Source: Notospermus geniculatus
Lineage: Eukaryota > Nemertea > Pilidiophora > Heteronemertea > Lineidae
Length of the DNA stretch: 64,000 nt
Direction of reading: 5' to 3'
Assembly: GCA_002633025.1 (NCBI GenBank)
Contig: NMRB01001887.1
Coordinates: 9,699 to 73,698 of the forward strand
In this document: piece by piece, positions 22,181 to 33,417 of the stretch
How positions within the stretch are numbered: position 1 is the first letter of the stretch
Layout of the letters: every line of letters starts with the position of its first letter
Translations under genes and position numbers: made by a program
The notes under the pieces: model-generated
What the model was told of the DNA's origin: nothing
The model's database searches: none
What the model saw: the letters and a program-made list of their open reading frames with translations, nothing else

Positions 22181-22479
22181 TACGGACATCTCGAAAGGCA
22201 AACCTAACAGTCATGGAATCCCATTTCCGATGCCCTAAGCCAAGTATGGCGCAGACATTTTGTTTGCACCACACAAAGCCAGCGTGTGACCTTGACATTC
22301 ATTTCCGCAACCAATGGGCGGTAAGTAATTTTCGCCACTTGGTGGAAATAATTATGGGCACGGCGAAAATAATTTTCGGCGGAAATTGAAAATTCGAATT
22401 TAGAATGAAAAATAATAATTTAGAAAAAAAATATTCAGAAAAAAAAAATATTCAGAAAAAAAAATATGATACTTTCCAG

Positions 22480-23489
22480 CTACGGTACGTGCCGGATTAG
22501 CGTCGCGTTTTCTACTTCAGTCCAATACCACATGTATTGTAGGAGGTGTCGAGTGTGCACCAGGCATATGCGTATACGCTGTGGTGTGGCTTGGGCTGGT
22601 AGTTCACGCGATGTTGGTCTACGGGGAGGTGAGTATTTCCAGAAATTTAATACCCTGGTGTAATGTAGCAGGGAGTTGTGGATCCTGGTGTAATGAAGCA
22701 GGAGAGTTGCCCTGGTGTAATGTAGNATTTTGGCGGTAGTTTCAGCCATCAGTTTTTCTTGATTCGTAGTTATCTGTGCAATTTCATTCTCTTGCATGAT
22801 GGTCATTTCAGACAACATTTTATATTGTGAGTCACAAATGTGTTTTATGGCACGTTCATGTTTCACACTTTGCTCAGTCAACAATTTGTTTGTTTCAGCT
22901 GAAGGTGTTGGAATAACCAGTGAAGCTTGAAGTTCACTTATCAATTCCTTTTTGATGTTAGCCATAACCAGACCTAACGCCTCAGCAATATTGTTGTTGT
23001 AAGGGTTTCAAGGGTTTTCTCTTGTGCCACAGCAACAGCATTTGTTGTTTCAACAATCGCCATTTTTAGTTCCTAATGGTTGCTAGACATTGTTTTCATT
23101 AATCTACCAAGTGTGTTTGTTTGTTCGTGCTGGGCTTGGCGTACAAGATCAGCTGTCACTTTGTTTTGTGCTTTCATGTCAGCATGGAAGGTAGATGCAA
23201 AACATTCAAGAAACTTGGCTGTTGATTTGTCTTTAGCTTTCTTTCCAGCAATTTCTGGGCCTAATTCCTCACACTCACTGTCTGTCTCATTTTCACTACT
23301 AAAGACATTGATGTTGGATTCTTGGTCTAAATCCTCTTCATTAAGAGCCTGAGTTCTTAAATCATTGGGTTTAACAGTGTCACCTTTTCCTGCATTTTGC
23401 TCAGGATTTGGGTTTGACTGTGATGTTTCAGGTTTACCATCATTTTTGGATGGGTCCCCTTGTTCAGAAGAATTGCGTGTTAGCACCAT
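22480..23489 (-). pseudogene. Gag-like ORFs of a truncated LTR retrotransposon
   Basis: On the minus strand the first ORF (23489-23073, starting MVLTRNSSEQGD) is acidic, rich in Ser, Asn and Gln, and ends in a helical segment (ECFASTFHADMKAQNKVTADL). A second ORF (22965-22480, starting MANIKKELISELQ) reads as coiled coil (LTEQSVKHERAIKHICDSQ). Both lie downstream of the LTR at 23717-24112 with about 230 bp of leader between, which is the layout of a 5' LTR followed by gag. No zinc knuckle, protease or reverse transcriptase is visible. The second ORF runs into an LHYTR-coding minisatellite and a single n at 22726, where the element is cut. The gag call is by position and composition only. Confidence 0.5.
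22655..22725. repeat. Short minisatellite, CCCTGGTGTAATGTAGCAGG unit
   Basis: Three units of roughly 25 bp (CCTGGTGTAATG(T/A)AGCAGG plus AGAGTTG) end at the n at 22726. The true length may be larger than assembled. Confidence 0.75.
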
Positions 23490-23534
23490 TTTACCTACTT
23501 AAACCGTGGATTCGTATCACTAGATTAAAACGTA

Positions 23535-23683
23535 GGGCCGTATGCACCAAGCGAAGATTATCTTGAACTCAGGTTGAGCGACAACTTTTCCATTGTCACA
23601 TCATGCTCTGGCAAACCTGAACAATAGAAAAGTCGTCGCTCAACCTAAATTCAAGATTATTTTCGTTTGGTGCATACGGCCCT
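23535..23683. mobile_element. Palindromic MITE, GGGCCGTATGCACCA ends
   Basis: The ends GGGCCGTATGCACCAAGCGA and, inverted, CGTTTGGTGCATACGGCCC pair. The inner arms contain CTCAGGTTGAGCGACAACTTT and its complement. It lies in the leader between the LTR and the gag-like ORF, so it may have inserted into the retrotransposon. Confidence 0.75.
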
Positions 23684-23716
23684 TAATGTTTAATCCCACT
23701 TAGCTGTCACCAGAAA

Positions 23717-24112
23717 TGTAACGGGAATACCGTCTCTTTCCAAATGACCAACTATTAAACCCAATATATATATTTACAAGTAATTTATTAAAACCTTTCT
23801 CCCAGATTCCACCATCAATATACACACCAATATAATATTCACAAGTGCAATACTAAAAGAAAAGTTACATACCTTGAAGAATAAATAGAAAAGTGGTAGA
23901 GTGGCTCAGAGCAGGGCGTATCCTGATGAGAGTGGTGTGCTTCAGAGCAGGGCGTATCCTGATGGGAAGTGGTGGGTGAAGTGGTGGTAAGACTACTTAC
24001 AGAACTGGGCTCTACACCAGTATTTATAGTGCTGGCCAGCCTCAACCTGGAACTGACCACTGCTGATTGGCTAATCAGCAGTCCCAAACAATCTGGTGTA
24101 AACACTTAAACA
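23717..24112 (-). mobile_element. 396-bp LTR of a retrotransposon
   Basis: Read on the minus strand it begins TGTTTAAGTGTTTACACC and ends TTCCCGTTACA, giving TG...CA borders. It has a TATAAATACTGG promoter box, a downstream direct repeat (CATCAGGATACGCCCTGCTCT twice) and an AATAAA signal (AATAAATTACTTG) in the expected order. TTTCTGGTGACAGCTAAGTGG follows directly, resembling the primer-binding region of Ty3/Gypsy-type elements. The partner LTR is not in the window. Confidence 0.75.
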
Positions 24113-25520
24113 ATATAGTACATGATGCACACAATGGGCCTGGAGATACTTTACTAATTATAACTGTAGTGCATGTAGTGCATTAATATGGATGGATGAA
24201 ATATGTACAGTGGATACAGGAATCAAATATGAATAAGCCTAGAGTGGTTAGGCCTAAAGGATGGATATATATATATATGTGTGTGGGAGTAGTGCCAAAA
24301 GAGTATTTTGTTACACGTATAAGGATCCGTGATAAGTTGCTGATCTCAACCTCCCTAATATTGCGGCCAATGAGGAACCCGCGTGTCGTTTATCCCGACA
24401 GGTCGGCGCAGCGATCGATGAGACCGAACCGACGTCATTGACGTCGTTTTATGTGCTGACGTTGCGTCATGAAAAAATCTGCTGTACATTTTTCTACAGG
24501 AAAAAATGAGATAAAGACGTTGCCGTTATCGCCATCCTACCTCTTTATTTTAAGGAAAAAGCAAAGGAATTTTAGAAATTTTCATCCGCGACAAGATGGT
24601 GTAAATTTTAATGTCATGCGACCGAAAAAAATGGGTTGATTTCACGCCAGAAGTTAATGGAAATGACTGGAAATCATGTTGAAAAAAGAAACTTCGGTCT
24701 CATCGATCGCAGCGCCACGTCGTGACGTTAGTTCGTCCGGTTCCTCATTGACTGATTCGCCGCTCGAGCCACATTGATCGTACTATTGTCAGTCAATTAT
24801 GTAGGTTTCAATGGTCTGCTGATTTGCGTAAAGGCCTATTTTGAGTGTTTCAAGTAGATGTCCGCGAAATTCCCGAAATACAGAAAATTATGTGGAGGAA
24901 AAGCTATACTTTGTTAATTACAAGCATAATTAGCAATTTTTATACATCTGCTGTTATACGGACATGGCTGCGTCTTTTCCAACAGAGTTAGTTTCGATGC
25001 GACATATCATGTCGACGTAAAATTGCTCAAAGTTATTTTTGTGGCATTCCAAAAAGTCAATTTTCTGGAAAATCCAGAAATAGAATCCAGTAATTTAGGG
25101 TCAAATTTCACTTACACGCTTCATACGTAACATACCGTACCAGAAATGTTTTTGTAGTCATTGTTATCAATGAATTATCACGAATTGAAGTTGGGCAGTT
25201 TGGCGCCACGCAAGGATTTACATCGACCTTAAACCACGCTTATGTCAGGATCGACCCAACTCTGGCTTAAGCCAAAGCTGAACAACCAGGCATACGTGTG
25301 GCGCTTGGCTCTACCGCTCATATAACTCCATGCGGCCTGACAGCGCCAAATGACGCGAAAGGCACCGTATCGAGCTTTACTCAATCACCTAGCCTGCCCG
25401 TCGTTCAGGTCAGCTGCGACACCATACCGGCGACTGACGACCAGTCTGAGCGACAGTATCTTGCCAGGTCTCCTCCCAGTCTACATAATGATAATGACAA
25501 ACGTCTTTTCTTGCTTACAG
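24113..25520. other. Non-coding stretch between the LTR and the ADAM exons
   Basis: No gene seen. There is a (TA)n run near 24267-24278. A GCGCCACGTCGTGACGTTAG block near 24713 is shared with 955-990 and inverted near 24420-24450. A CTTATGTCAGGATCGACCCAA element near 25235 recurs near 26634. Confidence 0.5.
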
Positions 25521-28500
25521 GAACGCCAAGTGTGGTAAGATTCAATGTACTCATCCAAAATCGGGCTCTAGAATTCCGGTGGTGGTGTACAAGAAGATAG
25601 GTAGAAGGTATTATTCGTACTCGTATAAGGAAGGATATGAAACGGTACTCAATACGATTAAATGCAAGTAAGTGAAGTTCATTTTTTCACGGAATGACCA
25701 TTAAGCTTTGGAAACATCCGAGGAATATCACATACCCATGTAACTTTACGAATATAAATGCCCGTTTGTGAGCCTGGCTTATTCCTCAAACTCGAGTTCA
25801 CGTGGAAGGCGACTCTCCACCTGCAAGTTTTCTTGGGGGTTTCTTGCGCAAGTTGGCTCTCTATGGGCAATTCAAATGCGAGCAGTTGTTTATGTCATTG
25901 GTCCCAGCGTAAGCCGTGACGAACAAATAATTGTAAATTGCCCATTGTGAGCCAACTTGCGCAAGAAAACTGTCACGTGGAGAGCCGCCTTAAGTCGCGC
26001 TTATGTCTGGTCATAAGAACAGTTTAATCAATTCCGAGTTTATTGCACAACCTGAATTAAACTTGGGATTACCTAAGCATGGTTTGTTACCCTACTTCCT
26101 AATGCTTTCCTATACAATTTGCTTGATGTGTGCCCGGTTGCTCAGGCGTGGCTTATGTACGTGAGCTGATCGAATGCTTCTGCCATCTTCAAAGTCTGGG
26201 CATACAATGAGAAGGCCTACCATTGTAAGTCGCGCTTATAACCACCCCACTGCCAGGTTTATTATAAGAAAGGTTAATAAAAGCTTGGCTTGTGTTTGCA
26301 GCCCAACCTGCGCAACGGTGGTGTAGTGGTTCGGGCCTCCGACTAGCGGTCAAGAGGGTCTCGGGTTCGAATCCCACTGGGCGTGTGACTTTGGGCAAGT
26401 CTCTTTGCTTCACTGGCCTCTCTCCACCCAGGTGTATAAATGGGTACTGGTCGGAAATGCTCGGATTGTAGCGCTGAATGAGCAGCTCATCTGAGTTCTA
26501 CTGAACGGTTTCAGGATAGACCGGGGTTAAAGAGTAAAGTCGGATGACACCTCTACCGTTGTTGATATCAGACTATAAACCGAAACTTTTTTTAACGTGC
26601 TGTGAAATATAAGTCTGGCTTATAAGCCACGCTTATGTCGGGATCGACCCAAATCTGGCTTTAGCCAAGGCTGAACATTAACAACCGGGCATTAAGCCGA
26701 GGCTGAACAGCCGGGCGCGAAATTTTTTTTCCCACTCTGGTTCCGGGCTCAGATATTACTCATTTGCATATGGCCACTCATTTCTCGTGTTGTAGCTGCA
26801 TAATTTATGAACACGTGGAATTGTTGAAGCTTGTGGAAGCCTTTTGGCGCGTTTTCGCCTTCGTTCATACTATGTCTCAAAACACATGCCTAACTAACGT
26901 ACATGTAATGGGGGAAAACGTGCACATGTACGTTTTCTTTTCATAAATTTATATAATATTGATCTAGTTTTATAAATGGTCATGGAAAGTGGTGAAAAAA
27001 GCATTGTTATTTTCAACAAAAATTAATTGGGCCACCCCCTGGTATAAAAGCAACGATACAGTGTACTAAACTATCGGTTATTTTTTTCTAGGTACGATGA
27101 GTAACAATTGATAGATATTATGGCCTACTTTTCGATGCAGTGCGATATGGCAGTACACTCCTTTCGCAGTGTCTTCTCACTCATACCTATCGTTCATAGA
27201 CACTGCTTACAATAGCCCGATTCCCGCCGATTTACCACTAGAGGGCGTTTGCGTAACTAACGAAATACATGAAACATTTTCTGATTGGTTCACTGTCAGC
27301 GTCCTTGACAACCACGGCAGACTGGTCACTCGTCGGAAAGCATTTTATATGGGACAGTTGCATTATGACGTAGCACGACTAGTCTACAACAACAGCAATG
27401 GCTGCCCCCCGCCGTGTCCAGTATGCAGTGTCACTTTGCACTTTTCAGTGTTTAGCTCGTGTCTTTTTTGTTTTGAAACATCGCTAAAGAAGTGGATAAC
27501 GGCGCTCTATACGGGATTATTCTGTTTGTAGTGATTGATCTTGTTAAACAGGCCGAAGCTGGGAGCAACGCCGGCGCTGTTTCCCGCGCTATTTGGCCGC
27601 TGACTAGTGCTGCCACCATGCGGTAAATCGGCGGGGATCTGGCTATTGTAAGCAGTGGCTATGAACGATAGGTACGAGTGAGGAGACACTGCGAAAGGAG
27701 TGTATATGGCAGTAGCCTTGAATGACACTCTACTTATCTCTGTACGAATAAAAAAAACTACGAGAAGAGGCATCGGAAATTCCAATATCAAAGCAACACA
27801 CAGTGCGTTTTCAAACAGATTACAGTGAATACAATGCTGCCGATGATCCACGTTACCAATACAATTACTGACTTGATTGACCTAACAGCATTGTTGAAGT
27901 CTTGATGAAGAGAACAATGCCGACATGGGACTCGGCCATGGAGGCATTGTGTGGGACATAGATAATGAGACATGAGTGCGCTGATTGGTCATATGCTAAT
28001 AAGCTATATCTGAGCCCGGAACCAGAGTGGGAAAAAAAATTTCGCCAGCCGGGCATTAGGCTACAAAGCAGGTGTAACGTTTTTGAACGTTCCCCATCTG
28101 TGAGTGTTCCCCTCCTATTGTCTGACGGAATAAGCAGCGGCTTCACAATAGAGGAAACACAGAGAAACATTTCGATCTATCTGCCAGTGTTTCCAAAACA
28201 ATAGGGGGAACACTCACCCACGGATACACTGAAAAACGTTACACCTGCTCCAGAACAACACAGGCATCTCATTGTTTTTAGAGAGTGCATGACCAGGTCA
28301 TTTTGCAACGTTTTGCACGATTAAGTAGGCCGACGTGTATGTCTCGTCTAGCTATAACGCCTTTTGTTTTTGTTTCAGATCGGGCTTCATCACTTATGAT
28401 ACCGTTGATGGTGTGTACAAAGAAGACGGGTTGCCTCTAGATGGCACTAAGTGTGGAGATGGTAAGCTCTGCATTGATCAAGAGTGTGTGCGCGCATCAT

Positions 28501-28556
28501 CGCTTGGGGTGGTCCCGTGTCCTGTGATAAATGGCAAGACCTGTGCTGGAAACGGG
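25521..28556 (+). CDS. ADAM-family protein, cysteine-rich and EGF-like exons (partial)
   Basis: Two phase-compatible exons are visible. Exon 25521-25667 (after TTACAG, donor GTAAGT) encodes NAKCGKIQCTHPKSG and a basic, Tyr-rich stretch ending in NTIKC. Exon 28379-28556 (after TTTCAG, donor GTAAGT) encodes SGFITYDTVDG, LDGTKCGDGKLC, IDQECV and NGKTCAGNG. The CGKIQC and DGTKCGDGKLC blocks are hallmarks of the ADAM cysteine-rich region. The final CP-x-x-NG-x-x-CAGNG is the first half of the EGF-like module. ADAMs are membrane-anchored metalloprotease/disintegrin proteins active in shedding and adhesion. The prodomain, metalloprotease and disintegrin exons are not recognisable upstream here, so catalytic competence cannot be judged. 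The intron is 2.7 kb and full of mobile DNA. The second EGF half is missing; the transmembrane exon at 32474 could follow but is truncated at a single n. Confidence 0.75.
26311..26580 (+). mobile_element. tRNA-derived SINE
   Basis: The head is tRNA-like: GGTGTAGTGGTTCGGGCCTCC as A box region and GGGTTCGAATCCCACTGGG as B box. GTGTGACTTTGGGCAAGTCT and a GTGTATAAATGGGTAC motif follow, an arrangement common in CORE/V-type SINEs. It lies in the ADAM intron. Confidence 0.7.
26697..28057. mobile_element. About 1.36-kb inverted-repeat element with a nested second one
   Basis: The outer arms (GCCGGGCGCGAAATTTTTTTT, CCCACTCTGGTTCCGGGCTCA) are repeated inverted at about 27975-28057. Inside, 27155-27705 has its own arms of about 80 bp (CACTCCTTTCGCAGTGTCTTC and complement). 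No transposase ORF is convincing. All of it lies in the ADAM intron. Confidence 0.65.
28071..28245. mobile_element. GGTGTAACG-family MITE, best-preserved copy
   Basis: The ends GGTGTAACGTTTTTGAACG and AAAAACGTTACACC are inverted and the interior pairs over most of its length (CTATTGTCTGACGGAATAAGC, GATCTATCTGCCAGTGTTTCC). It is the reference copy for the family and lies 133 bp before the ADAM exon at 28379. Confidence 0.75.
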
Positions 28557-31359
28557 GTAAGTCCAATAAAAGACCACCGGAAACTTTCAGGAGGCTCAGT
28601 CAATATCCATGTCGTCTGTAAGTGTAAAGGGCTTACTGGAAAAAACGCAACGCAACGCAATGCAGCGCAATGGGAGTAATCACTGTTTCCAAATGACTAG
28701 CTGATTTGTTATGTCGACGTTAGATGGCGGTGTTCAAATGTTTGACGGCGAACTGGCTAGGCAATCGATCGATCAATACACGTGTAGGCCTACACGTCGT
28801 CACGACGTCATGTACATCATGCACAGGCACGAGTCGTGTCATATGCATAGATCATGTTTCCAAGCTCGACGTGAAGTTCAAATCTACCTAGGCCTATCTC
28901 AATCTGAATGCTCCAAGTTATTAATTTGGCGTGGAGGCTGTTGCTACACGTAAAGGAATGCGTTCAAGAATGGGCTCTTACTTGATGAATGGCTGGTAAT
29001 GATGTTGCAGCTCGTCAAACTTCGCAAGTGATGAAAAAAACGGCGGACATTTGTTGGCTCACTACCTGTACTTGTATCAGAGCTCAGCAGAGTATCAGTC
29101 TAGTTGCCACTAAGTGTACGTAGGTTGGACAGGAGACCAGTATGGGATCATTGGGAGATGCTAGGCTCGCACATACCAGGTGAGTGCGTTACACCAAGAT
29201 GGCCATGAACGTTTTAATATGTTGCCCGAGACTATCATGACTGTCGGATTGATACACAATGAATGGTCCCTTGCCGGAAGCATCAATCCTCGACCCTCGC
29301 ATATGTTATGTGCTTACTACGCCTACCAAAGCAGCGGCAATGGGTAAAATAGGAACTAGGTTCATTGCGTTGATTGCGTTGCGTTGCGTTTATTCCAGTA
29401 AGCCAGTGTAAAGCAAGGTTCATTGGCACACGGAATTGGTTCGACTCAGGTCGGTAAAAAAATCTATCAAATGGACTTCAGTTTTGTAGTAACCGGAAAA
29501 CTAGGGGCAAACGGACTTGAAACGGACCGGATCCGTGTGCCAATGAACCTTGCTGAACTCAACGATGGTGGAAGATATAATGAGATGCATGTCGATTCTA
29601 ACCTTCTGCTGAGCATACTGAACGGGCTAAGTACAGTACACCGCCTGGAAGGACACAAACATTTGTTAGAGATGTTTAAAAAAATTCTAATGTTTGTGTC
29701 TCTAGAAATCTCGCGAGACGTGAAGTACACGTCATTTGCCTCTGCCGCCGCATGACGTCACACAAAAAAATTCTACCTTCATATTAATGCCCCCAGAATA
29801 GCACGGTTGATGTAATTTCATAAAATTGGTGAACTATACTAATATCTGCCCCAAGTAAATGTACACTTGCAAGTAACACTCGCATGGATAATATTAGTTT
29901 CTTTAGTCTGTCCAAGGTCCCTTCATTAAAGCGGACTGTTCGTGCCGAGTCAAAGATTCCACAGCACCGTTTCCGGAGCGGCCGCCGCAATGCATTTACC
30001 AGTTGTTGTTACGAATAAAACGGGACGTTTTATTATTTTTGGTTCACTTTGGACAGACACGAGCAATCCGCTTTAAACACCAATTCATTATTACAATGTA
30101 TATGCACTGGCCAAGATAAAGTCATTTCAATATGACTGGCTAGCACCGGGAAAGGTGGGGGATAATGAAGTTGTTTGACGGCTCGCCTGAATCCATGGCG
30201 CAACTGAGAGTAGTGATCCGAGTGTCTGTGGTCATTTTAGCCCTTTTTACACGGTGCTGGTTCGAGGAAACCTACCTCCACCCTCCTCGGGCGGGTTCGG
30301 TTCAGGATGGATTGATCGCTTTTACACGGTGCGGGTTACCGAACTCGCCTCGATCTAGTTCGAGGTCGGTTCGTTCAAATGCGTGCCACCAGATGGCGTG
30401 TATCAACATTTACAGTTATCGCAAGTAAGAAATATCACAAAAATAATCACTTAAAATCGATAAACTATGCTTCTAACAACATGAGCAGTGCTTGAGAAAT
30501 GTCGTTCACAGGTAACTTACAGCAATGCGCCTGTGATGCCATTCATATGTAGCGTGCTCAAACCCGCACGAGGCCGGTGGAGGTCAGTTCGCTTTTACAC
30601 GGGAAAATAACTGACCTGCACCTACCTCCACCTACCTCCACCTTCCCGAGACTCACGCAGCGAACTGAACTGGCCCGAGGAAGGTGGAGGTCAGTTTCTT
30701 CGCTTTTACACGGGGAAAAATAACCGAACCCTCCTCGAACTAGTCTCGATCCGGAACGCACCGGCACCGTGTAAAAAGGGCTTTTGAATTTGATCCCTTT
30801 GATAAGTGACCAGGACCCATATTCATAAAACTATATACTTAAGTCTAAGTGAGGCACTTATCCTTTGTTCAACACAAAAGATATCACACTTTGACTTAAG
30901 TATAATGTTTATGAATACCGTTCCTGGCCTGCCGACTGATTTCGTTGAAATGAAGCAGCTTTAGGTCTATACAGGGTAATTCTTGAATAAGTCCAGAATG
31001 AAATTGACACTGTGGGCTGTGGGAACTCTCAGCCCTGGTCGTCAGACCAGTGCAAACACCCTGCAACATGGCCATTGGTCAATTTTGTTGAATGGAATCA
31101 TTTGTATAGTTATTCCGGGAGGCCAAGCCTAACGACTGGCATGAATATCCGGAAGGGACCTTAAAGCTGACGTGAACGAACAAAAAGCCCCCATGCGACG
31201 AGCAAGAGAATTGCAAACGCCCTGCAAACACCTCAAACGAAGGCTCAGAACATGATACACCCCACGACGCCAGGAGGGCGCCACCTTATTTGCCTTTAGG
31301 CAACAGAGCTGTCAACATCTCCGGATACCTCTTACACTACTCAAAGAAAAAAAATTGTA
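28557..31359. other. Intronic or intergenic DNA with MITEs
   Basis: No exon is supported. There is a palindromic element at about 29410-29562 (AAGGTTCATTGGCACACGGA and complement), a hairpin near 29650-29705 and a 550-bp TIR element at about 30236-30785 (AGCCCTTTTTACACGGTGC and complement). A CCATATTCATAAA-family copy lies at 30829-30922. Confidence 0.55.
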
Positions 31360-31440
31360 GTCACTTAGACGGGATTCGAACCGTCGACCGTCTGATTTGT
31401 AATCCACCGCTCTATCCACTCGGTCAACGAGCCAACTGAC
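31360..31440 (-). pseudogene. tRNA-like sequence (tRNA pseudogene or SINE head)
   Basis: On the minus strand the acceptor arms GTCAGTT and AAGTGAC pair with one mismatch. The T arm GACGGTTCGAATCCCGTC is perfect and a run of eight T follows as a pol III terminator. The D loop is too long and the anticodon stem does not pair, so no functional anticodon can be assigned. Confidence 0.55.
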
Positions 31441-31904
31441 AGGGTCATGATTTATGTTTGTCATAGACGTACTACACTCTAAAAACTCAAGTGTTGGATT
31501 TCAACATTTAGAAAATGTTGACGAATTTTCAACTCTTTAAATGTTGGAAATATGATTCCAACACATGAAGGTGTTGTAATCTATCTTGAATAAGAGTTGA
31601 GTTCAACAGAGTGATAATGTTGGGTTTTAACACTTTCATTGAGTCAGAATAACACGTTGAAGAAGTTGAAATTCCCGCCAGTAGGATGCGTGCGCAGCCA
31701 TGTTAGCGTCACCTGCCTGTTGCGCGTCCTCCTCGCACGGAAGGCATGGAAGACAATTCTCCGTATTTCACGGGAAATAAACGGTAAAATCAAACGATTT
31801 ATGAATACAGTCTTGTTGTATAATTGTGACAGAGTGCGAAGAAGCCTCTGGTTCGTTGCAGTTTGGCCTACAAATGTCATGAGCGGCACATCATCGTGTT
31901 GAAA
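31441..31904. other. Non-coding stretch with AACAC/GTGTTG repeats
   Basis: About 31490-31650 is made of diverged CAACATTT/AATGTTGG words in both orientations, probably an old MITE. The ORFs here look random. Confidence 0.4.
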
Positions 31905-32472
31905 ATAGGCCTAGCCAAGCTTGCTCGGGCAATCGACGCCGGGCGCTGCACGCATGCATGGCGCTGCACGCATGCATGCATGCATGGCATGTAGGCCTAC
32001 CTACCGTAGGCCTAGGCCTAGCATGCTAGGCCTACTGGTGCCACATGATTGTATGTAGGCCTAGGGCCTACGTCATGTAGGCCTACCGCTACATATGATA
32101 GGCCTATGTATAGGGCCTAGGCCTAGGCCTAGGCAGCTAGCCTATAGGCTGGGGCAGGCCTAGTAGGCCTACATGATGTAGGCCTAGGCCTACCAGTGGG
32201 TAGGCCCGAGGTTAGGTAGGCCTAGCCTACATTTGTTCGTGTAGTAGCCTAGGCCTGCACTGCTAGGCTAGGGCCTACATGTCATAGGCCTAGGCCTATA
32301 CCGTTATGGCGGTGACGATGTGCAAGTTCACAAAATGACAATGACAATTGAAGGCCTTATCATGGTCACACGTTGGCCTGTGTCAGTGTGCATGGTAGTG
32401 GGCCTACCCCTGCCCACCTAGCATGTAGGCCTAGGCGTAGGCCTACTAATGTTTTAATGTAGGCCTAGGCTA
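31905..32472. repeat. TAGGCCTA-rich low-complexity tract
   Basis: The self-complementary word TAGGCCTA and variants (GTAGGCCTAC, CTAGGCCTAG) recur dozens of times, mixed with GCATGCATGCATG runs near 31955-31988. The same word is scattered singly through the window and clusters again at 63840-64000. The tract ends at the single n at 32473. Confidence 0.85.
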
Positions 32473-32473
32473 N

Positions 32474-33417
32474 ATTCTGATTGCCCCGATCGCCTTGGTC
32501 TGTCTGTTGATCTTCATAACTATCGTCATATGCATCGTCAAAAGGTAAGTTAACAACTTGGGAGGCCCTCTAGCGGTTGGTTTGGTGACAATCTGGTGAA
32601 GTGGTGGCGTTGATGGCGTTCAAATGCCGCGATCTGCCGTCGGTTTAGGAGTGAATTACTTAGTAAGATAGCAAGTTACTTAGTAAGATACGTGGCCCTA
32701 CCAAGACTAAGAGGTTCTTCACTGCCGTCACAACGGTCATGTGACTGCAAAGTATCGGCCATGTTGGACGTCAAATGGCCGGCGACGACGTCAAAACTAT
32801 CACGTCATGACATTTTGACGTCACGATCTGTGTGTTGACGCTGTGTTCATGCCGTGACGTCGCATGACGTTTTGACGGCGAATATGGCGGCATCGTGTCG
32901 TCATGGAAATGTGACGTCACGTGAAGAACCTCCATAGACGATATGGTTTTTGTGTGTCCTCTCGCCACAAAAACAAACAAGTTTGTTTGATTTGGTTTGA
33001 GTTGGGCGGTCATCGCCGGCGAGAAGATTCCACGCATCGCTGTCCAGCGAACACCTGGCGTCAACAGCTGATTTTGTTCGGTGGCGATCTGATCGCTTGC
33101 GATATCACCCTCACCTTGCCTGGTGTGCTGCCTGCTTTAATACAATCTAAATTTAGGTAACATCACCAAAGGTAATGTTTTTTTCCAGGAGGAATGCTGC
33201 CAAGAGGAAAACATCAGGGAAAGCAGACTCACATGACATGACCGGCGGGAGGGGAGACCCTCACGGTATGAGTGGAGGAATGCAGCCCAGGGACTATTAT
33301 GATCAACGTATGAGTGATTCTAGTTATTCCAGCTGCTCAACTTGTGGCAGCAGCCCAGCGACCGACCATCGATGTTCAAAGTTCGAAAGGCACAGCGGCG
33401 GAGTGTACCATTTGTGA
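32474..33417 (+). CDS. Transmembrane exon plus cytoplasmic tail (ADAM end, or a lectin-CUB paralog end)
   Basis: Exon 32474-32544 encodes ILIAPIALVCLLIFITIVIC then IVKR, a transmembrane helix with a basic stop-transfer, and leaves in phase 2 at GTAAGT. Exon 33189-33417 (after TTTCCAG) joins in phase and encodes a 76-residue tail, starting RNAAKRKTSGKADSHDM, rich in Gly, Ser and His, with DYYDQRMSDSSYSSCSTCG and a C-terminal GGVYHL before the stop. By order it could finish the ADAM protein at 25521-28556. But its first 40 bases are clearly homologous to the last exon of the lectin-CUB gene (10441-10483). Its acceptor is missing, because TAGGCCTAGGCTAn abuts the coding sequence at 32473. It may therefore belong to a lectin-CUB paralog joined here wrongly. 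Confidence 0.6.

Noticed and set aside
25298-25600. 100-residue ORF overlapping the ADAM exon
   Set aside because: It is in a different frame from the exon that carries the CGKIQC signature.
27169-27531. 120-residue ORF starting MSSHSYLSFIDTAYN
   Set aside because: Its start lies in a transposon inverted arm that also occurs at 27623-27703; it is repeat-derived.
31360-31440. Functional tRNA gene on the minus strand
   Set aside because: T arm and terminator are good, but the D loop is too long and the anticodon stem does not pair.
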